A DNA stretch of 64,000 bases from Oscillospiraceae bacterium (GCA_015064555.1 SVRZ01000007.1:20889-84888); one strand, 5' to 3'; shown: positions 17,765 to 27,580, numbered from the stretch's first letter. Made by a program: numbers and translations. Notes: generated from the letters alone by a model not told the origin.

Positions 17765-19279
17765 TTAATTATCATCGCTGCTGACGGTGGCTCTTCTTAC
17801 GTTTTCGTTCTCTGCCCTGATATCTCCGCCGTCAAAGTTGGCAAAGCTTTCCTCCCTCGTACGGTATGAGGCATCGCCGCCCGTCATACCCGCGTTCGCC
17901 ATATACTCGCGCATCTTCGCGAGCTTTTCCTCCTGTGAAAGCTCGTGCTCCACCGTAACCGTGCTCTCGTTTTCCTCATAGATCTTATCCTCATTATCAA
18001 GCGCATCGATGAACTTCTCTGCACTGATGCTCATAAGCCTTTCCGCCGTAAGCGACATAGCCTTAAGATTTACGACCTTGTCAATAACGAGATCATCGGT
18101 GGATCCGTTCAGAAACTCGTTTATCGCAACGAAATCTATATTCTTGCAGAACTCGTTAAGCAGCTCGGGTGTTCCACGATACTTGAGAAGGTTCCTGAAT
18201 ATACCTGTAATTCTTCTGTGCTCGATCTTGAATATTCTTGCGGACGAGCGGCTCCTTCGCATAGAGTCATCCAGAAGGCGGATCTCCTTTTTACACATAT
18301 TTATCTCGGCATCGCATTCGGTCATTATCTCGTATGCCTCTTCCATGGAGAGCTTACCGCTCTGCATCTCCATATATGCTCTGTCCTTGCGCTCCTCTGC
18401 CGCCTGCTTCTCTGCGGTATACTGAGATCTCTGCTCCTGCTCAAAGTCGGTTGCGGTTATCTCGGCATTGACCTTCTTCTGCACCTCTACACGCTCTATA
18501 ACGTCGTTTATCTTGCAGACGTTTTCATAAGCATTCGCAAAATTGATAACGTTTACGTCAAGCTCTCCGACAGTCTTTACATCCTCGGGGGCGGCAGCTT
18601 TATTGCGGACGTTCATACGGAGCCCCGCCCAGCTCACAGCTCGCTTCAGCGCCTCGGAAAGCGCTCTTGTCGACTGATCACCCCTGATGTTACCGGTAAG
18701 ACAGGTTGCCGCCCAGGTATTGAGCGAATTGAAGATATCGCGCTGACGCCTTGCCGCATCCTTCGATCGGCAATCAACTACAGCCGAAAGATATTTCTCT
18801 ATTTCTCCGAGAGTACCGAGTGCTGCCGATATATGCTCGTTTTCCCTCTGACTCTGACGCTCGGTGAGTGCACGGCGGCAGGCATCGACCGTTTCCAGGG
18901 CGGCATCGCGGATATTCACTCCGCGCATCTCGTCGCCCTCGGGCATGTACTGCATATTGATCGAATCCAGCTTATCCTTGCACCTGGATCTTGCACCGTC
19001 GTCAAGGCTCTCACGGTTTATATTTTTCTTGGAGTATTTAAGACAGCAATCAATTCCCTTCTTGACCGCGGTCACACAGGCAGGATCGCAATATCCCGAC
19101 ATCTCTGCCTTGTCATTCCATTCGCTGACCTCGCGGAACATCTCCTCCATCGCGCTCCTGAATCTCGGATCGGCGGGCTGTACTCCCGCGATCTTTTCCA
19201 CCGATGCGGCAGTTCGCTTGCTTATAACGCCGAGCTCAGCCAGCTTTCTGGAAAACTTAAAAACGTTAAAACGCTCCAA
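17765..19279 (-). CDS. Coiled-coil protein, paralog of the 16593-17735 product with an extra N-terminal domain
   Basis: 504 aa; TTG start 8 nt after AGGAGG; about 120 extra N-terminal residues; tail RRATVSSDDN. Confidence 0.72.
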   Translation of the reverse strand: MERFNVFKFSRKLAELGVISKRTAASVEKIAGVQPADPRFRSAMEEMFREVSEWNDKAEMSGYCDPACVTAVKKGIDCCLKYSKKNINRESLDDGARSRCKDKLDSINMQYMPEGDEMRGVNIRDAALETVDACRRALTERQSQRENEHISAALGTLGEIEKYLSAVVDCRSKDAARRQRDIFNSLNTWAATCLTGNIRGDQSTRALSEALKRAVSWAGLRMNVRNKAAAPEDVKTVGELDVNVINFANAYENVCKINDVIERVEVQKKVNAEITATDFEQEQRSQYTAEKQAAEERKDRAYMEMQSGKLSMEEAYEIMTECDAEINMCKKEIRLLDDSMRRSRSSARIFKIEHRRITGIFRNLLKYRGTPELLNEFCKNIDFVAINEFLNGSTDDLVIDKVVNLKAMSLTAERLMSISAEKFIDALDNEDKIYEENESTVTVEHELSQEEKLAKMREYMANAGMTGGDASYRTREESFANFDGGDIRAENENVRRATVSSDDN

Positions 19280-19340
19280 ATCGTCTTTCCTCCTTGTACT
19301 GCATAGCAGCTTACGATTAACTATAATATTTATAATTTAT

Positions 19341-19369
19341 ATTATAATATTGTATTCGGGCTTTGTCAA
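19341..19369 (-). promoter_or_regulatory. Consensus sigma-A promoter for the six-gene operon
   Basis: Minus strand TTGACA (19369-19364), 17-bp spacer, TATAAT (19346-19341). Confidence 0.8.
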
Positions 19370-19575
19370 GGGTTTTTGACGAAAAATAAATATTTCGGCA
19401 CTTTCCCTGTCATTTCCCTCGTTTTCCCGACAAAGCTTCCAAAGCTCCAAGGCACGCACAAGTGCACCGTGCAACGAAGAAAATCGGCAGCAAAGTAAAA
19501 CGATAAAACACGGTGAAACCCCGGAATGCCGTGTCGATTCGACTCAAAAAGCAAACTATTGTAGTCAAAATACAA

Positions 19576-19628
19576 CAAAAAACCGCCCCTTCGCAACAGA
19601 TATGACATCTGTGCGAGGGACGGTTTTA
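19576..19628 (-). terminator. Rho-independent terminator of the GH2 gene
   Basis: aaaccgccccttcgcaacagatatgacatctgtgcgagggacggttt hairpin with T-run on the minus strand. Confidence 0.75.
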
Positions 19629-19633
19629 TTTCC

Positions 19634-21913
19634 TTATCTTCCGATATCAAACGGAGAAATTATTATGAGTGCTTCCTTGAGCTCTTCCACATCCTGGGCA
19701 GGATCGCAGACTATACCGGTTATGACGGGATGCGTAGGGGAAAGAGATACGTAATTCTTTTCCGCCACCGCGCTGACACCGTCAAAGCCTATATAAACGT
19801 CCGATACATAAGTGTCGGAGGTCATCTTCAAAATGAAGGAATCGCCCTCCTTCTCTATATCCGCATCTATTATCGAGGGAAGGTATGCAAAGCGCGATGG
19901 AATGACAAACAACCCCGTACCGTGTGAATTTATACCGTTTACATCGTATAGCTCATAGCGTATATAAAGGCTGTCCGAATGCTCCTTTATCTCGTCCGAA
20001 AGGTCCTCCAGAATTATGCCCTCTGCCGACGCGGGCCCGAGCTCTACGTCACGGCTTGACTCATAGACGCATTTATCCGAGGTGTTATATACTGAGAGTG
20101 TGAGCTTTCCCTTATAGTCGCGGCGCGTATCATTTGACACGGATGCCCCCACGACTCCACCCTCAACGTGCAGATAAACGGTTACGGGTGCATAGAAATC
20201 CTTTGCAAGATAGCACACGGCCTTCTCGTGGCCGTAGAAATCAATGAATGAGGGAGATATTGCCGGCCAGGAATCGTTAAGCTGGCGAAGAACGGCAGAT
20301 GTGCATCCCATATGCGTGACTCTGACTCGCTTTACCGATTCGGCAATATCCTTTGCCGCGGTAAGACCGCTCACGTAGCAAAGATCTCCGATGCCGTACG
20401 GGAATCGATATCTTTTCTGTAATGATGAAAGCATCGCGGTGAAGTCCTTATGCGGACCGAGATGCAGCATTGCCGCAGGAGAAAGAATATTGGTGTCATC
20501 GCCTCCAAAGATCGAGGCGATCGTCCTGTCGCCCGGCATAGTGGGAATATCGGGTGCCGTGTCGGCATTGATACGCTTTTCGTCGCACGCCTCAAGCTCC
20601 TCGGGATTGCTTACGAACGGAATGCCGCACGCATTGGTGCTGATGACAGGATCGAGTATCCTCATGCAGACCTCCCTGAATTCTGCCACAGATCCCTCCG
20701 AGGATAAGAGGTCATCATCCTCTGTCGCACATATCGAAAGATACATAAGCGCCACCGACGGGTGGGATGCCGCGATCGCCATTCTGTCCTTGACGGAATC
20801 GGTAATTCCACCGGCGAATGCCCCTGCCGCATTTGCAGAAACGTAGGATACGGGGATATTCTGCCATATAAGGAGTCCGTTACGGTCGCAAAGCTCATAA
20901 AAGAAATCGGGAACGCACGAGCTGTCGCCGAAGAGGCGCAAGGTATTCATATTCGCGGCGGTCGCTTTTTTTATCAGCGACTCGGTTCCTGCCCTTGTAA
21001 CGTGTGGGATAATTGCATTTTCTTTAACGTAGGTAGCTCCCCTTGAGAATATCCTCAAGCCGTTGACCTTCAAAGAATAAACGCCCGCATCGCTTTTTGT
21101 GAGTTCTATGCTTCTCAGTCCGACAAGTCTTTCGTATGTGTCACCCTCCTCATCACCGTGATAAAGGGTTACCGAAAGCTTATAAAGGAAGGGCTTGCCG
21201 AGTCCGTTCGGCCACCACAGCTCGGGATCGGGTACCGATACCGTGATAGGCTTTCCCTCGGATGCAACGTTTCCAAAGTGGATCTTGCCGCTCGGCGAAA
21301 CAAGCGTCGCCGCGGCTCTGGTGTCCTCCATATCGCCTATAGCATCTATCTCTATAGAAAGCTCTGCCCTGCCCTCGCTGTGATTTTGAGTGATCCGCAG
21401 ATCGTTTATCACCGCGCCGCGAGAGGATATGATGCTGCAATCGCCTATGATGCCCATATCATGAAGATCCGGTGCATCGGCATATTCCAAAACAGGGTTA
21501 CCCGAGGAGTCCACCGGCATTCTCGAAGCAGGGGCGCCAAGACACCTTATCTCGATGCGGTTTTCACCAACCTCTGCTCTGTCCGCGATATCATACATAT
21601 ACACTCTGTCCGGATTCTCAACCGTGCCGTAGCTTCTTCCATTAAATACTATTTCCGCGCGGGCATACACGCCCGAAATTCTCAGATACACGTTCTTTGC
21701 GGTAGTTTCTGCCTCGGCAAGGTCAACATCGGCAGAAAATACACAGCAGGTGGGCATAGAGTCCCGACTTCTTTGCGACTCTGTCCCACGAAGAGGATCG
21801 GATATGTAATTTTTATCTATCAGTACCGAGTACATGGTTGCGGGAAGCGTACACTCCAGATTGCTGAAGTCGCCTGCCGTCATCTTAAAATCTTTAACGC
21901 TTCTTTTAAACAT
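19634..21913 (-). CDS. Glycoside hydrolase family 2 / beta-mannosidase-like protein
   Basis: Start set at MFKRSVKDFKM (RBS TTGGAG). GATYVKENAIIPHVTRAGTESLIKKATAANMNTLRLFGDSSCVPDFFYELCDRNGLLIWQ is GH2-like. Confidence 0.75.
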   Translation of the reverse strand: MFKRSVKDFKMTAGDFSNLECTLPATMYSVLIDKNYISDPLRGTESQRSRDSMPTCCVFSADVDLAEAETTAKNVYLRISGVYARAEIVFNGRSYGTVENPDRVYMYDIADRAEVGENRIEIRCLGAPASRMPVDSSGNPVLEYADAPDLHDMGIIGDCSIISSRGAVINDLRITQNHSEGRAELSIEIDAIGDMEDTRAAATLVSPSGKIHFGNVASEGKPITVSVPDPELWWPNGLGKPFLYKLSVTLYHGDEEGDTYERLVGLRSIELTKSDAGVYSLKVNGLRIFSRGATYVKENAIIPHVTRAGTESLIKKATAANMNTLRLFGDSSCVPDFFYELCDRNGLLIWQNIPVSYVSANAAGAFAGGITDSVKDRMAIAASHPSVALMYLSICATEDDDLLSSEGSVAEFREVCMRILDPVISTNACGIPFVSNPEELEACDEKRINADTAPDIPTMPGDRTIASIFGGDDTNILSPAAMLHLGPHKDFTAMLSSLQKRYRFPYGIGDLCYVSGLTAAKDIAESVKRVRVTHMGCTSAVLRQLNDSWPAISPSFIDFYGHEKAVCYLAKDFYAPVTVYLHVEGGVVGASVSNDTRRDYKGKLTLSVYNTSDKCVYESSRDVELGPASAEGIILEDLSDEIKEHSDSLYIRYELYDVNGINSHGTGLFVIPSRFAYLPSIIDADIEKEGDSFILKMTSDTYVSDVYIGFDGVSAVAEKNYVSLSPTHPVITGIVCDPAQDVEELKEALIIISPFDIGR

Positions 21914-22172
21914 ATCAAGCTCCAATAAATATGAGTGCAATGCATACAAATGCAATGCATTCGGGTTAATACTTATATTATATCACATATCTCTCTTAAA
22001 ATAAATGGGTAAAATTGCACAAACTAATTCTGTTTTTTTAGGCAATATTTAAACTTTTTCTTTTTTAGGGGAATATAAATTCAAAAAACTATTGCAGTCT
22101 GTAAACCGTCTGTGGTAAAATGAAGCATAGAACATAGTGGCGTGTTTTGCGCCACCGATAACGGAGGTAATT

Positions 22173-22682
22173 ATGAAAAGGATCATCAGTATAATACTTG
22201 CAGCTGCACTCATGCTGTCTGTGACCTTTATGATGACCGGTTGTAAGTTCCCCTTCGGCGGTAACGATGACACAACCGATCAGGGCGGCAACAATGATCA
22301 GGGCGGCAACAATGATCAGGGCGGCAACAATAATCAGGGCGGCAACAACGATCAGGGCGGCAACAACCAGACTCCCTGCCAGCACAGAGATGCCAACGAC
22401 GACTCGCTCTGCGACAATTGCGGCGAGGCGTTTGAGGACGGAGCCGAGGACGACGATCCGGATCCCTGCCAGCACAGAGATGCCAACGATGACTCGCTCT
22501 GCGACAATTGTGGCGAGGCATTCGAGGACGGACCCGAGGAGGACGATCAGGATCCCTGCCAGCACAGAGATGCCAACGATGACTCACTCTGCGACAATTG
22601 CGGCGAGGCATTCGAGGACGGACCCGAGGAGGACGATGACGAGAAGCTTGATAACGTGCTTCCTCCCATGCCAACCACCTGA
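22173..22682 (+). CDS. Repeat-containing lipoprotein
   Basis: RBS GGAGGT; MKRIISIILAAALMLSVTFMMTGC lipobox; (GGNNDQ)n then three CQHRDANDDSLCDNCGEAFEDG units. Confidence 0.8.
   Translation: MKRIISIILAAALMLSVTFMMTGCKFPFGGNDDTTDQGGNNDQGGNNDQGGNNNQGGNNDQGGNNQTPCQHRDANDDSLCDNCGEAFEDGAEDDDPDPCQHRDANDDSLCDNCGEAFEDGPEEDDQDPCQHRDANDDSLCDNCGEAFEDGPEEDDDEKLDNVLPPMPTT
22374..22643 (+). repeat. Three 90-bp tandem repeats within the lipoprotein
   Basis: ccctgccagcacagagatgccaacga repeated at 22374, 22464 and 22554; preceded by 18-bp cagggcggcaacaayrat repeats. Confidence 0.9.
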
Positions 22683-22781
22683 TATTCACCTTTAATTTAA
22701 TACATAATCATCCAAAGCCGTCGTATCCGGGGTAAAAGTCCACGGTATACGGCGGCATTTGATTTGACAGGAGCATATAAA

Positions 22782-23795
22782 ATGCAAAGCTACAGCGATA
22801 AAATAAAAATGGAGCGCCTGTGCGACACGTTCAGACGGAATTTCAGAATAACCGAGCTTTATGCGGTATATCTTGAGCGATTTCCCGACATTATCAACAA
22901 AAAGATAATTTCAGAGCTGTGCGCCGATGGCATAATAACCCCTATAGATGCCATACCCGCACTCCTTTGTGAGATATTCGGGCTCAATACGGACGAAAGC
23001 GCCGAGGACAGGCTGCTTATGCGAGAGTACATAATGCCGTCCGTCCGGATACTCGATGCGAAAAAATATACCGAAAATCCCTACTACAGGAATATAAAGC
23101 TCCCCGACGTGAAGATAGGAGCATGGGAATTCAAGAACGAAGTATATCCCGCCTATCGCGGAGTCATATGCGATGATATGCAGATCTCTGCAGACTTTAC
23201 CGAGATACCTCCGCTCGGCTTTTTCACAAGCGACTTCGCCTTCCCTGCCGTGCTTGAGGACGGGAACGAATGGATGACTCTCACTCCCGTTGATCTCGAT
23301 ACCTGCGATGAGGCGATAGAGGCAGCTCACGGACGAGTTGTTACATTCGGACTCGGGCTTGGTTACTATGCGTATATGGTGTCACTGAAGGAAACGGTGG
23401 AATCGGTTACGGTAATAGAAAAAAGCCCGAAGGTGATCGAGCTTTTCAACAAGTATATTCTTCCGCAATTCCCGTATCCCGAAAAGGTCAGGATAATAAA
23501 TGCCGACGCATTTGAGTATGCCGAGCATGAGATGGGGCGCGAGTGCTACGACCTTGCCTTTGTTGACACCTGGCGCGATGCATCCGACGGCGCGCCGATG
23601 ATGAAACGGATGAAGAAGCTTGAAAAGTATTCTCCCAATACCGAATTTCTTTATTGGATAGAGAATTTCCTTATCTCGCGCCTGAGAGCCGAGAAATTCG
23701 TTGAAATAAGAGATGCATATAAGAACGGCAGTCTTGATGCAGATTACGCATCTGTTATAAAAGCACTCACGGATACCGATCATCTCATCTCGTAA
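22782..23795 (+). CDS. Class I SAM-dependent methyltransferase/spermidine-synthase-like protein
   Basis: RBS AGGAG; GRVVTFGLGLGYYAYMVSLKETVESVTVIEKSPKVIELFNKYILPQF...INADAFEY...YDLAFVDTW. Confidence 0.75.
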   Translation: MQSYSDKIKMERLCDTFRRNFRITELYAVYLERFPDIINKKIISELCADGIITPIDAIPALLCEIFGLNTDESAEDRLLMREYIMPSVRILDAKKYTENPYYRNIKLPDVKIGAWEFKNEVYPAYRGVICDDMQISADFTEIPPLGFFTSDFAFPAVLEDGNEWMTLTPVDLDTCDEAIEAAHGRVVTFGLGLGYYAYMVSLKETVESVTVIEKSPKVIELFNKYILPQFPYPEKVRIINADAFEYAEHEMGRECYDLAFVDTWRDASDGAPMMKRMKKLEKYSPNTEFLYWIENFLISRLRAEKFVEIRDAYKNGSLDADYASVIKALTDTDHLIS

Positions 23796-23811
23796 AATCG
23801 GGCTTTAAACG

Positions 23812-24243
23812 ACAGAAAGAGCAAACACGCAAGTGTCTGCTCTTTCTGTCTAGTGATGTTTTTGCTGACGCAAAAGTGATGCTATTCGCTACGCTCATAA
23901 TGATGTATTTGCTGTCGCAAAAGTGATGTTATGCTACGCATAATGATGTTGCTCGCCAAGGCTCGCGAGTGATGTAATGTTTGCCCATTACGCCATCAGG
24001 CGTAACATCATTCACGCAGTGAACATCATTGCCGTAGGCAACATCACTGCCGCAGGCCAACATCACTGCCGCAGGCAACATCACTGCCGTAGGCAACATC
24101 ACTGCCGCAGGCAACATCACTGCCGCAGGCCAACATCACTGCCGCAGGCAACATCACTGCCGCAGGCAACATCACTGCCGTAGGCAACATCACTGCCGTA
24201 GGCAACATCACTGCCGCAGGCAACATCACTGCCGTAGGCAACA
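23812..24243. repeat. Modular hairpin-array element, type A copy 2 (terminator hairpin plus about 12 tandem 18-bp TGCCGNAGGCA units)
   Basis: Hairpin gacagaaagagcaaacacg...tgtctgctctttctgtc (23812-23851), then sequence nearly identical to 7574-7771, then AACATCACTGCCGCAGGC units. Confidence 0.8.
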
Positions 24244-25629
24244 CGTAAGATATCTTCCCATCAGGACACCCATCACGGATGCCATCATAAGGCCTCTTGT
24301 CCAGCCCGAGGAGTCGCCGAGACAGTAAAGAGAATCAATATTTGTATTGAAATGCTGATCCATCTTCACTCTGTTGCTGTAGAATTTAAGCTCGGGAGAA
24401 TAAAGAAGCGTTTCGGCAGATGCGAAGCCGGGAACCACAACGTCCACCGCCTGAATGAAATTGATGATATTCGTCATGGCACGGTACGGCATAGCGGCGG
24501 TTATATCGCCTGCCACCGCATCGGGAAGCGAGGGCTTAAGATTCGATCTGGAAAGCTCGGACTGCCAGGTGCGCTTACCGTCCAGAATATCACCGAAGCG
24601 CTGAACGAGTATATGACCTGCACCGAGCATATTCGTAAGCTCGCCGACCTTCTTCGCGTACTGTATCGGCTGATTAAAGGGCTCGCTGAAGTTGTGCGAG
24701 CAGAGTATGGCAAGATTGGTGTTATTGGATTTAAGCTCCTTGTAGGAATGTCCGTTTACAACGGCAAGTCCTCCGTCATAATTCTCCTGGCTGACAAAGC
24801 CGCCCGGATTCTGGCAGAACGTCCTTACCTTATTTTTAAAGGGCGCGGGATAGCCTATGAGCTTTGACTCGTAAAGAACGTTGTTCACGTTCTCCATTAT
24901 CTCGTTTCTCACCTCGACACGGACACCTATATCAACCGTTCCCGGCTGATGGGCAATGCCGTGCTCCTCGCATATACGCTCAAGCCAATCGGCACCGCGT
25001 CTACCGGTGGCAACCACCGTCTTGTCGGCATATATCTCTGTGGGCTTACCGTCTATCAGCGCAATTACTCCCAGGCATTTTCCGTCCCTGAGTATCAGAT
25101 CTCCGCATTCGGTCGAGAACATCATTTCGACACCTGCATCAAAGAGATACTGCTCTATGGAGTAGTAGATCTCTTGTGCCTTTTCTGTTCCGAGGTGGCG
25201 TATCGGACAGTCAACGAGCTTAAGCCCCGCACGGATGGCGCGCTTCCTTATCTCCTTGACGGCATCGGGATCACCGACACCCTCGACCTTGGTATCCGCT
25301 CCGAATTCAAGATATATCGAATCGGTATACCTTATCATTTCCTCTGCGAGCTCCTCGCCGATAAGGCTCGGCAGATCACCGCCAACCTCGGGACTTAAGG
25401 AAAGCTTTCCGTCCGAGAATGCACCGGCACCCGAGAAGCCTGTGGTTATATGACAGTGAGGCTTGCAGTTGACACACTCGCGCGTCTTCGATTTCGGACA
25501 GCGCCTCTTCTCGATGGCTACGCCCTTTTCTATTATAAGTATGCTCTTGTCCGTTCCGCGCTTTATCATTTCAAGCGCGGTAAAAATGCCGGCAGGACCG
25601 GCACCTACTATTACTATATCTCTTTTCAC
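24226..25629 (-). CDS. FAD-dependent dehydrogenase/oxidoreductase (COG2509-like)
   Basis: 467 aa; MKRDIVIVGAGPAGIFTALEMIKRG, TGFSGAGAFSDGKLSLSPEVGG, LGDSSGWTRGLMMASVMGVLMGRYL; the last residues (CCLRQ*) come from the repeat array. Confidence 0.88.
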   Translation of the reverse strand: MKRDIVIVGAGPAGIFTALEMIKRGTDKSILIIEKGVAIEKRRCPKSKTRECVNCKPHCHITTGFSGAGAFSDGKLSLSPEVGGDLPSLIGEELAEEMIRYTDSIYLEFGADTKVEGVGDPDAVKEIRKRAIRAGLKLVDCPIRHLGTEKAQEIYYSIEQYLFDAGVEMMFSTECGDLILRDGKCLGVIALIDGKPTEIYADKTVVATGRRGADWLERICEEHGIAHQPGTVDIGVRVEVRNEIMENVNNVLYESKLIGYPAPFKNKVRTFCQNPGGFVSQENYDGGLAVVNGHSYKELKSNNTNLAILCSHNFSEPFNQPIQYAKKVGELTNMLGAGHILVQRFGDILDGKRTWQSELSRSNLKPSLPDAVAGDITAAMPYRAMTNIINFIQAVDVVVPGFASAETLLYSPELKFYSNRVKMDQHFNTNIDSLYCLGDSSGWTRGLMMASVMGVLMGRYLTCCLRQ

Positions 25630-25647
25630 TTTTTCCTAAGGTGCAAT

Positions 25648-26226
25648 TCACTCCTCATCGGAGCCGTATGTCGCCTCATACCTTTCCTTCTGTTGTATAA
25701 CGGCATAGTCGCGGCATTCAAGAAGTCTTGATACCACCGCCTCCGTACATTCGAGAATTATCTCGCTCTTCTCCTCCGCGTCATCTATAATTGCGATATA
25801 AACAGATGCAGGAGAAAAGCTCGGAGCCAGGTTATAAAGAAGTCTACCCTTCTCCGTCTTATGCTTCTTATACTCGTCTTTTGTAAATAATTGTATGCTT
25901 TTAATGCCTTTAACCTTAGTCGAATAGAGTGTAGTCACTCTTTTCCCGACAGTCTTTGTCACGACAAGCATAAGCTCATCGGACGCAGTTGCCATAACCG
26001 AATATGCAAATTCGCTCACCGTGTATCTTGTCAGAATATAGGTCGCCACCGTCAGTCCCATAACGCCCAGCAGACTGAGAAGTCCGCGGTAAGTATCAAC
26101 AACGGTGGATATCGCAACAAGGAGCGAGCTTACCCCCACTACGGTGAACAAAAGCGGAAATGCACGTTTTTTATCGGTTACCGGGCGGTAGGTAAATTCC
26201 AGCTCGGTCACATCCCTTTCATCCAT
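25648..26226 (-). CDS. Conserved hypothetical protein with two TM segments
   Basis: Start set at MDERDVTELEFTYRP (RBS AAGGAGAAG); AFPLLFTVVGVSSLLVAI... TM helices. Confidence 0.65.
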   Translation of the reverse strand: MDERDVTELEFTYRPVTDKKRAFPLLFTVVGVSSLLVAISTVVDTYRGLLSLLGVMGLTVATYILTRYTVSEFAYSVMATASDELMLVVTKTVGKRVTTLYSTKVKGIKSIQLFTKDEYKKHKTEKGRLLYNLAPSFSPASVYIAIIDDAEEKSEIILECTEAVVSRLLECRDYAVIQQKERYEATYGSDEE

Positions 26227-26227
26227 C

Positions 26228-26920
26228 TCAAGGCTTCTCCTTTCCCGAGAGCTTATAGTCCGAAAATGCCGAATAATCGGCGTTATTTTCGTACACGGGT
26301 ACCATCGAATAGGGCTCACCGCTCATATCCTGGCCGACAAATATCTCAAGTCTTATCCACTCGGGCGCATTACCGCCCTCGGGATCGAGCTCAACGCCGT
26401 CAAACACAAGTCTTACGTATCTGTACATAGCACGGGAGTCAAAAAGACTTCCACCTATCTCGTCATATACTCTGCCGTAGTTATCAACAAGACGATAGCT
26501 GAATACCTCCGGATCATCGCGTTCTGCCGTGATCCCGAGCTCATCCGCGAGCGCCGCCACTGTAGCTACGTTATATCTGACGGTTATCTGAAGCTGGTCG
26601 ATTCCCTCTATTACCACAAGATGGTCACAGAAGAAGCGTCCGAGGTCGGGATGGTCATACGGAGCTCTGAGGCTCTGCGTCTTTGCGCCTATATCGCCAT
26701 TCGTGGCATTATAATACTCCGTAAGCTTATCGTTGAAGTAGATCTCCTTCATCGCGGAAGGATAGCTATTGAAGGTAAAGAGCCTGAAGGCTATCATACC
26801 GACAACGCTGATGCAGATCACCGCCGTCATTATCCTCAGCATTATCATAACCGGATTTTTCGATCTCGGTTCTTCCTCGTCTATATCATCGTAATCGCCG
26901 TATCTTTCGTAGTCCGACAT
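26228..26920 (-). CDS. Hypothetical membrane protein with one TM segment
   Basis: Start set at MSDYERYGDYDDIDEEE (RBS GGGAG); TM VMIMLRIMTAVICISVVGMIAFRLF. Confidence 0.65.
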   Translation of the reverse strand: MSDYERYGDYDDIDEEEPRSKNPVMIMLRIMTAVICISVVGMIAFRLFTFNSYPSAMKEIYFNDKLTEYYNATNGDIGAKTQSLRAPYDHPDLGRFFCDHLVVIEGIDQLQITVRYNVATVAALADELGITAERDDPEVFSYRLVDNYGRVYDEIGGSLFDSRAMYRYVRLVFDGVELDPEGGNAPEWIRLEIFVGQDMSGEPYSMVPVYENNADYSAFSDYKLSGKEKP

Positions 26921-27130
26921 TTTTTCAATTCTCCCAAGAAATAGTTGCGGAGCGGAGCTCTTTCCGCCACGCATTGATATTATATATTTTTTCGCACTCT
27001 TTGTCAACCTTTTTTATAGATTGTTAACATTATTCTGTTTTGTCTTGACTTACCTTAAAATATATGATATAATTACTTTGATTGTTGATAAATCAATATT
27101 TCAAGTCAAGAAAGGCGGCTGCTCTATACT

Positions 27131-27580
27131 ATGTTTTCACGCTTCGAAAAATTCTCTTATTTTTTATCCGAGGCGTCTAAGCTCCTGCACAGGATCGAGG
27201 CGGATGAGATGGAAAGTCTCGGACTTAAAGGTCCTTATGCCATCTATATACTCACGATTGCACGCTTCCCTGAAGGGATAACCGCAACTCAGCTATCCGA
27301 GTTTTCGGCAAGAGATAAGGCAGATGTTTCACGCGCACTCGCCATTCTTACGGAAAAGGATCTGGTCGCAAGAGCGAGCTCCAAGAACCGTTACAGAGCA
27401 CCTATAATTCTCACGGAAAAGGGACTTGCTGCCGCAGAGCGCCTGAAGACAAGGGCGGCATGCGCCGTCGAATACGCAAACCGCGGCATATCCGAGGAGC
27501 ATCGGCACATATTCTACAGCGTGCTTGAGACTCTCGTTGAGAACACGCGCGATATGTGCGAGCGCGGTATTCCCGAATAA
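27131..27580 (+). CDS. MarR family transcriptional regulator
   Basis: 149 aa; FPEGITATQLSEFSARDKADVSRALAILTEKDLVARASS...RAPIILTEKG wHTH. Confidence 0.88.
   Translation: MFSRFEKFSYFLSEASKLLHRIEADEMESLGLKGPYAIYILTIARFPEGITATQLSEFSARDKADVSRALAILTEKDLVARASSKNRYRAPIILTEKGLAAAERLKTRAACAVEYANRGISEEHRHIFYSVLETLVENTRDMCERGIPE

Noticed and set aside
19366-19650. 94-aa minus-strand ORF
   Set aside because: Covers a terminator hairpin and the operon promoter; no RBS or motif.
22228-22695. Arg-rich ORFs in other frames of the lipoprotein repeats
   Set aside because: Repeat DNA stays open in all frames; only the frame with the lipobox and RBS is convincing.
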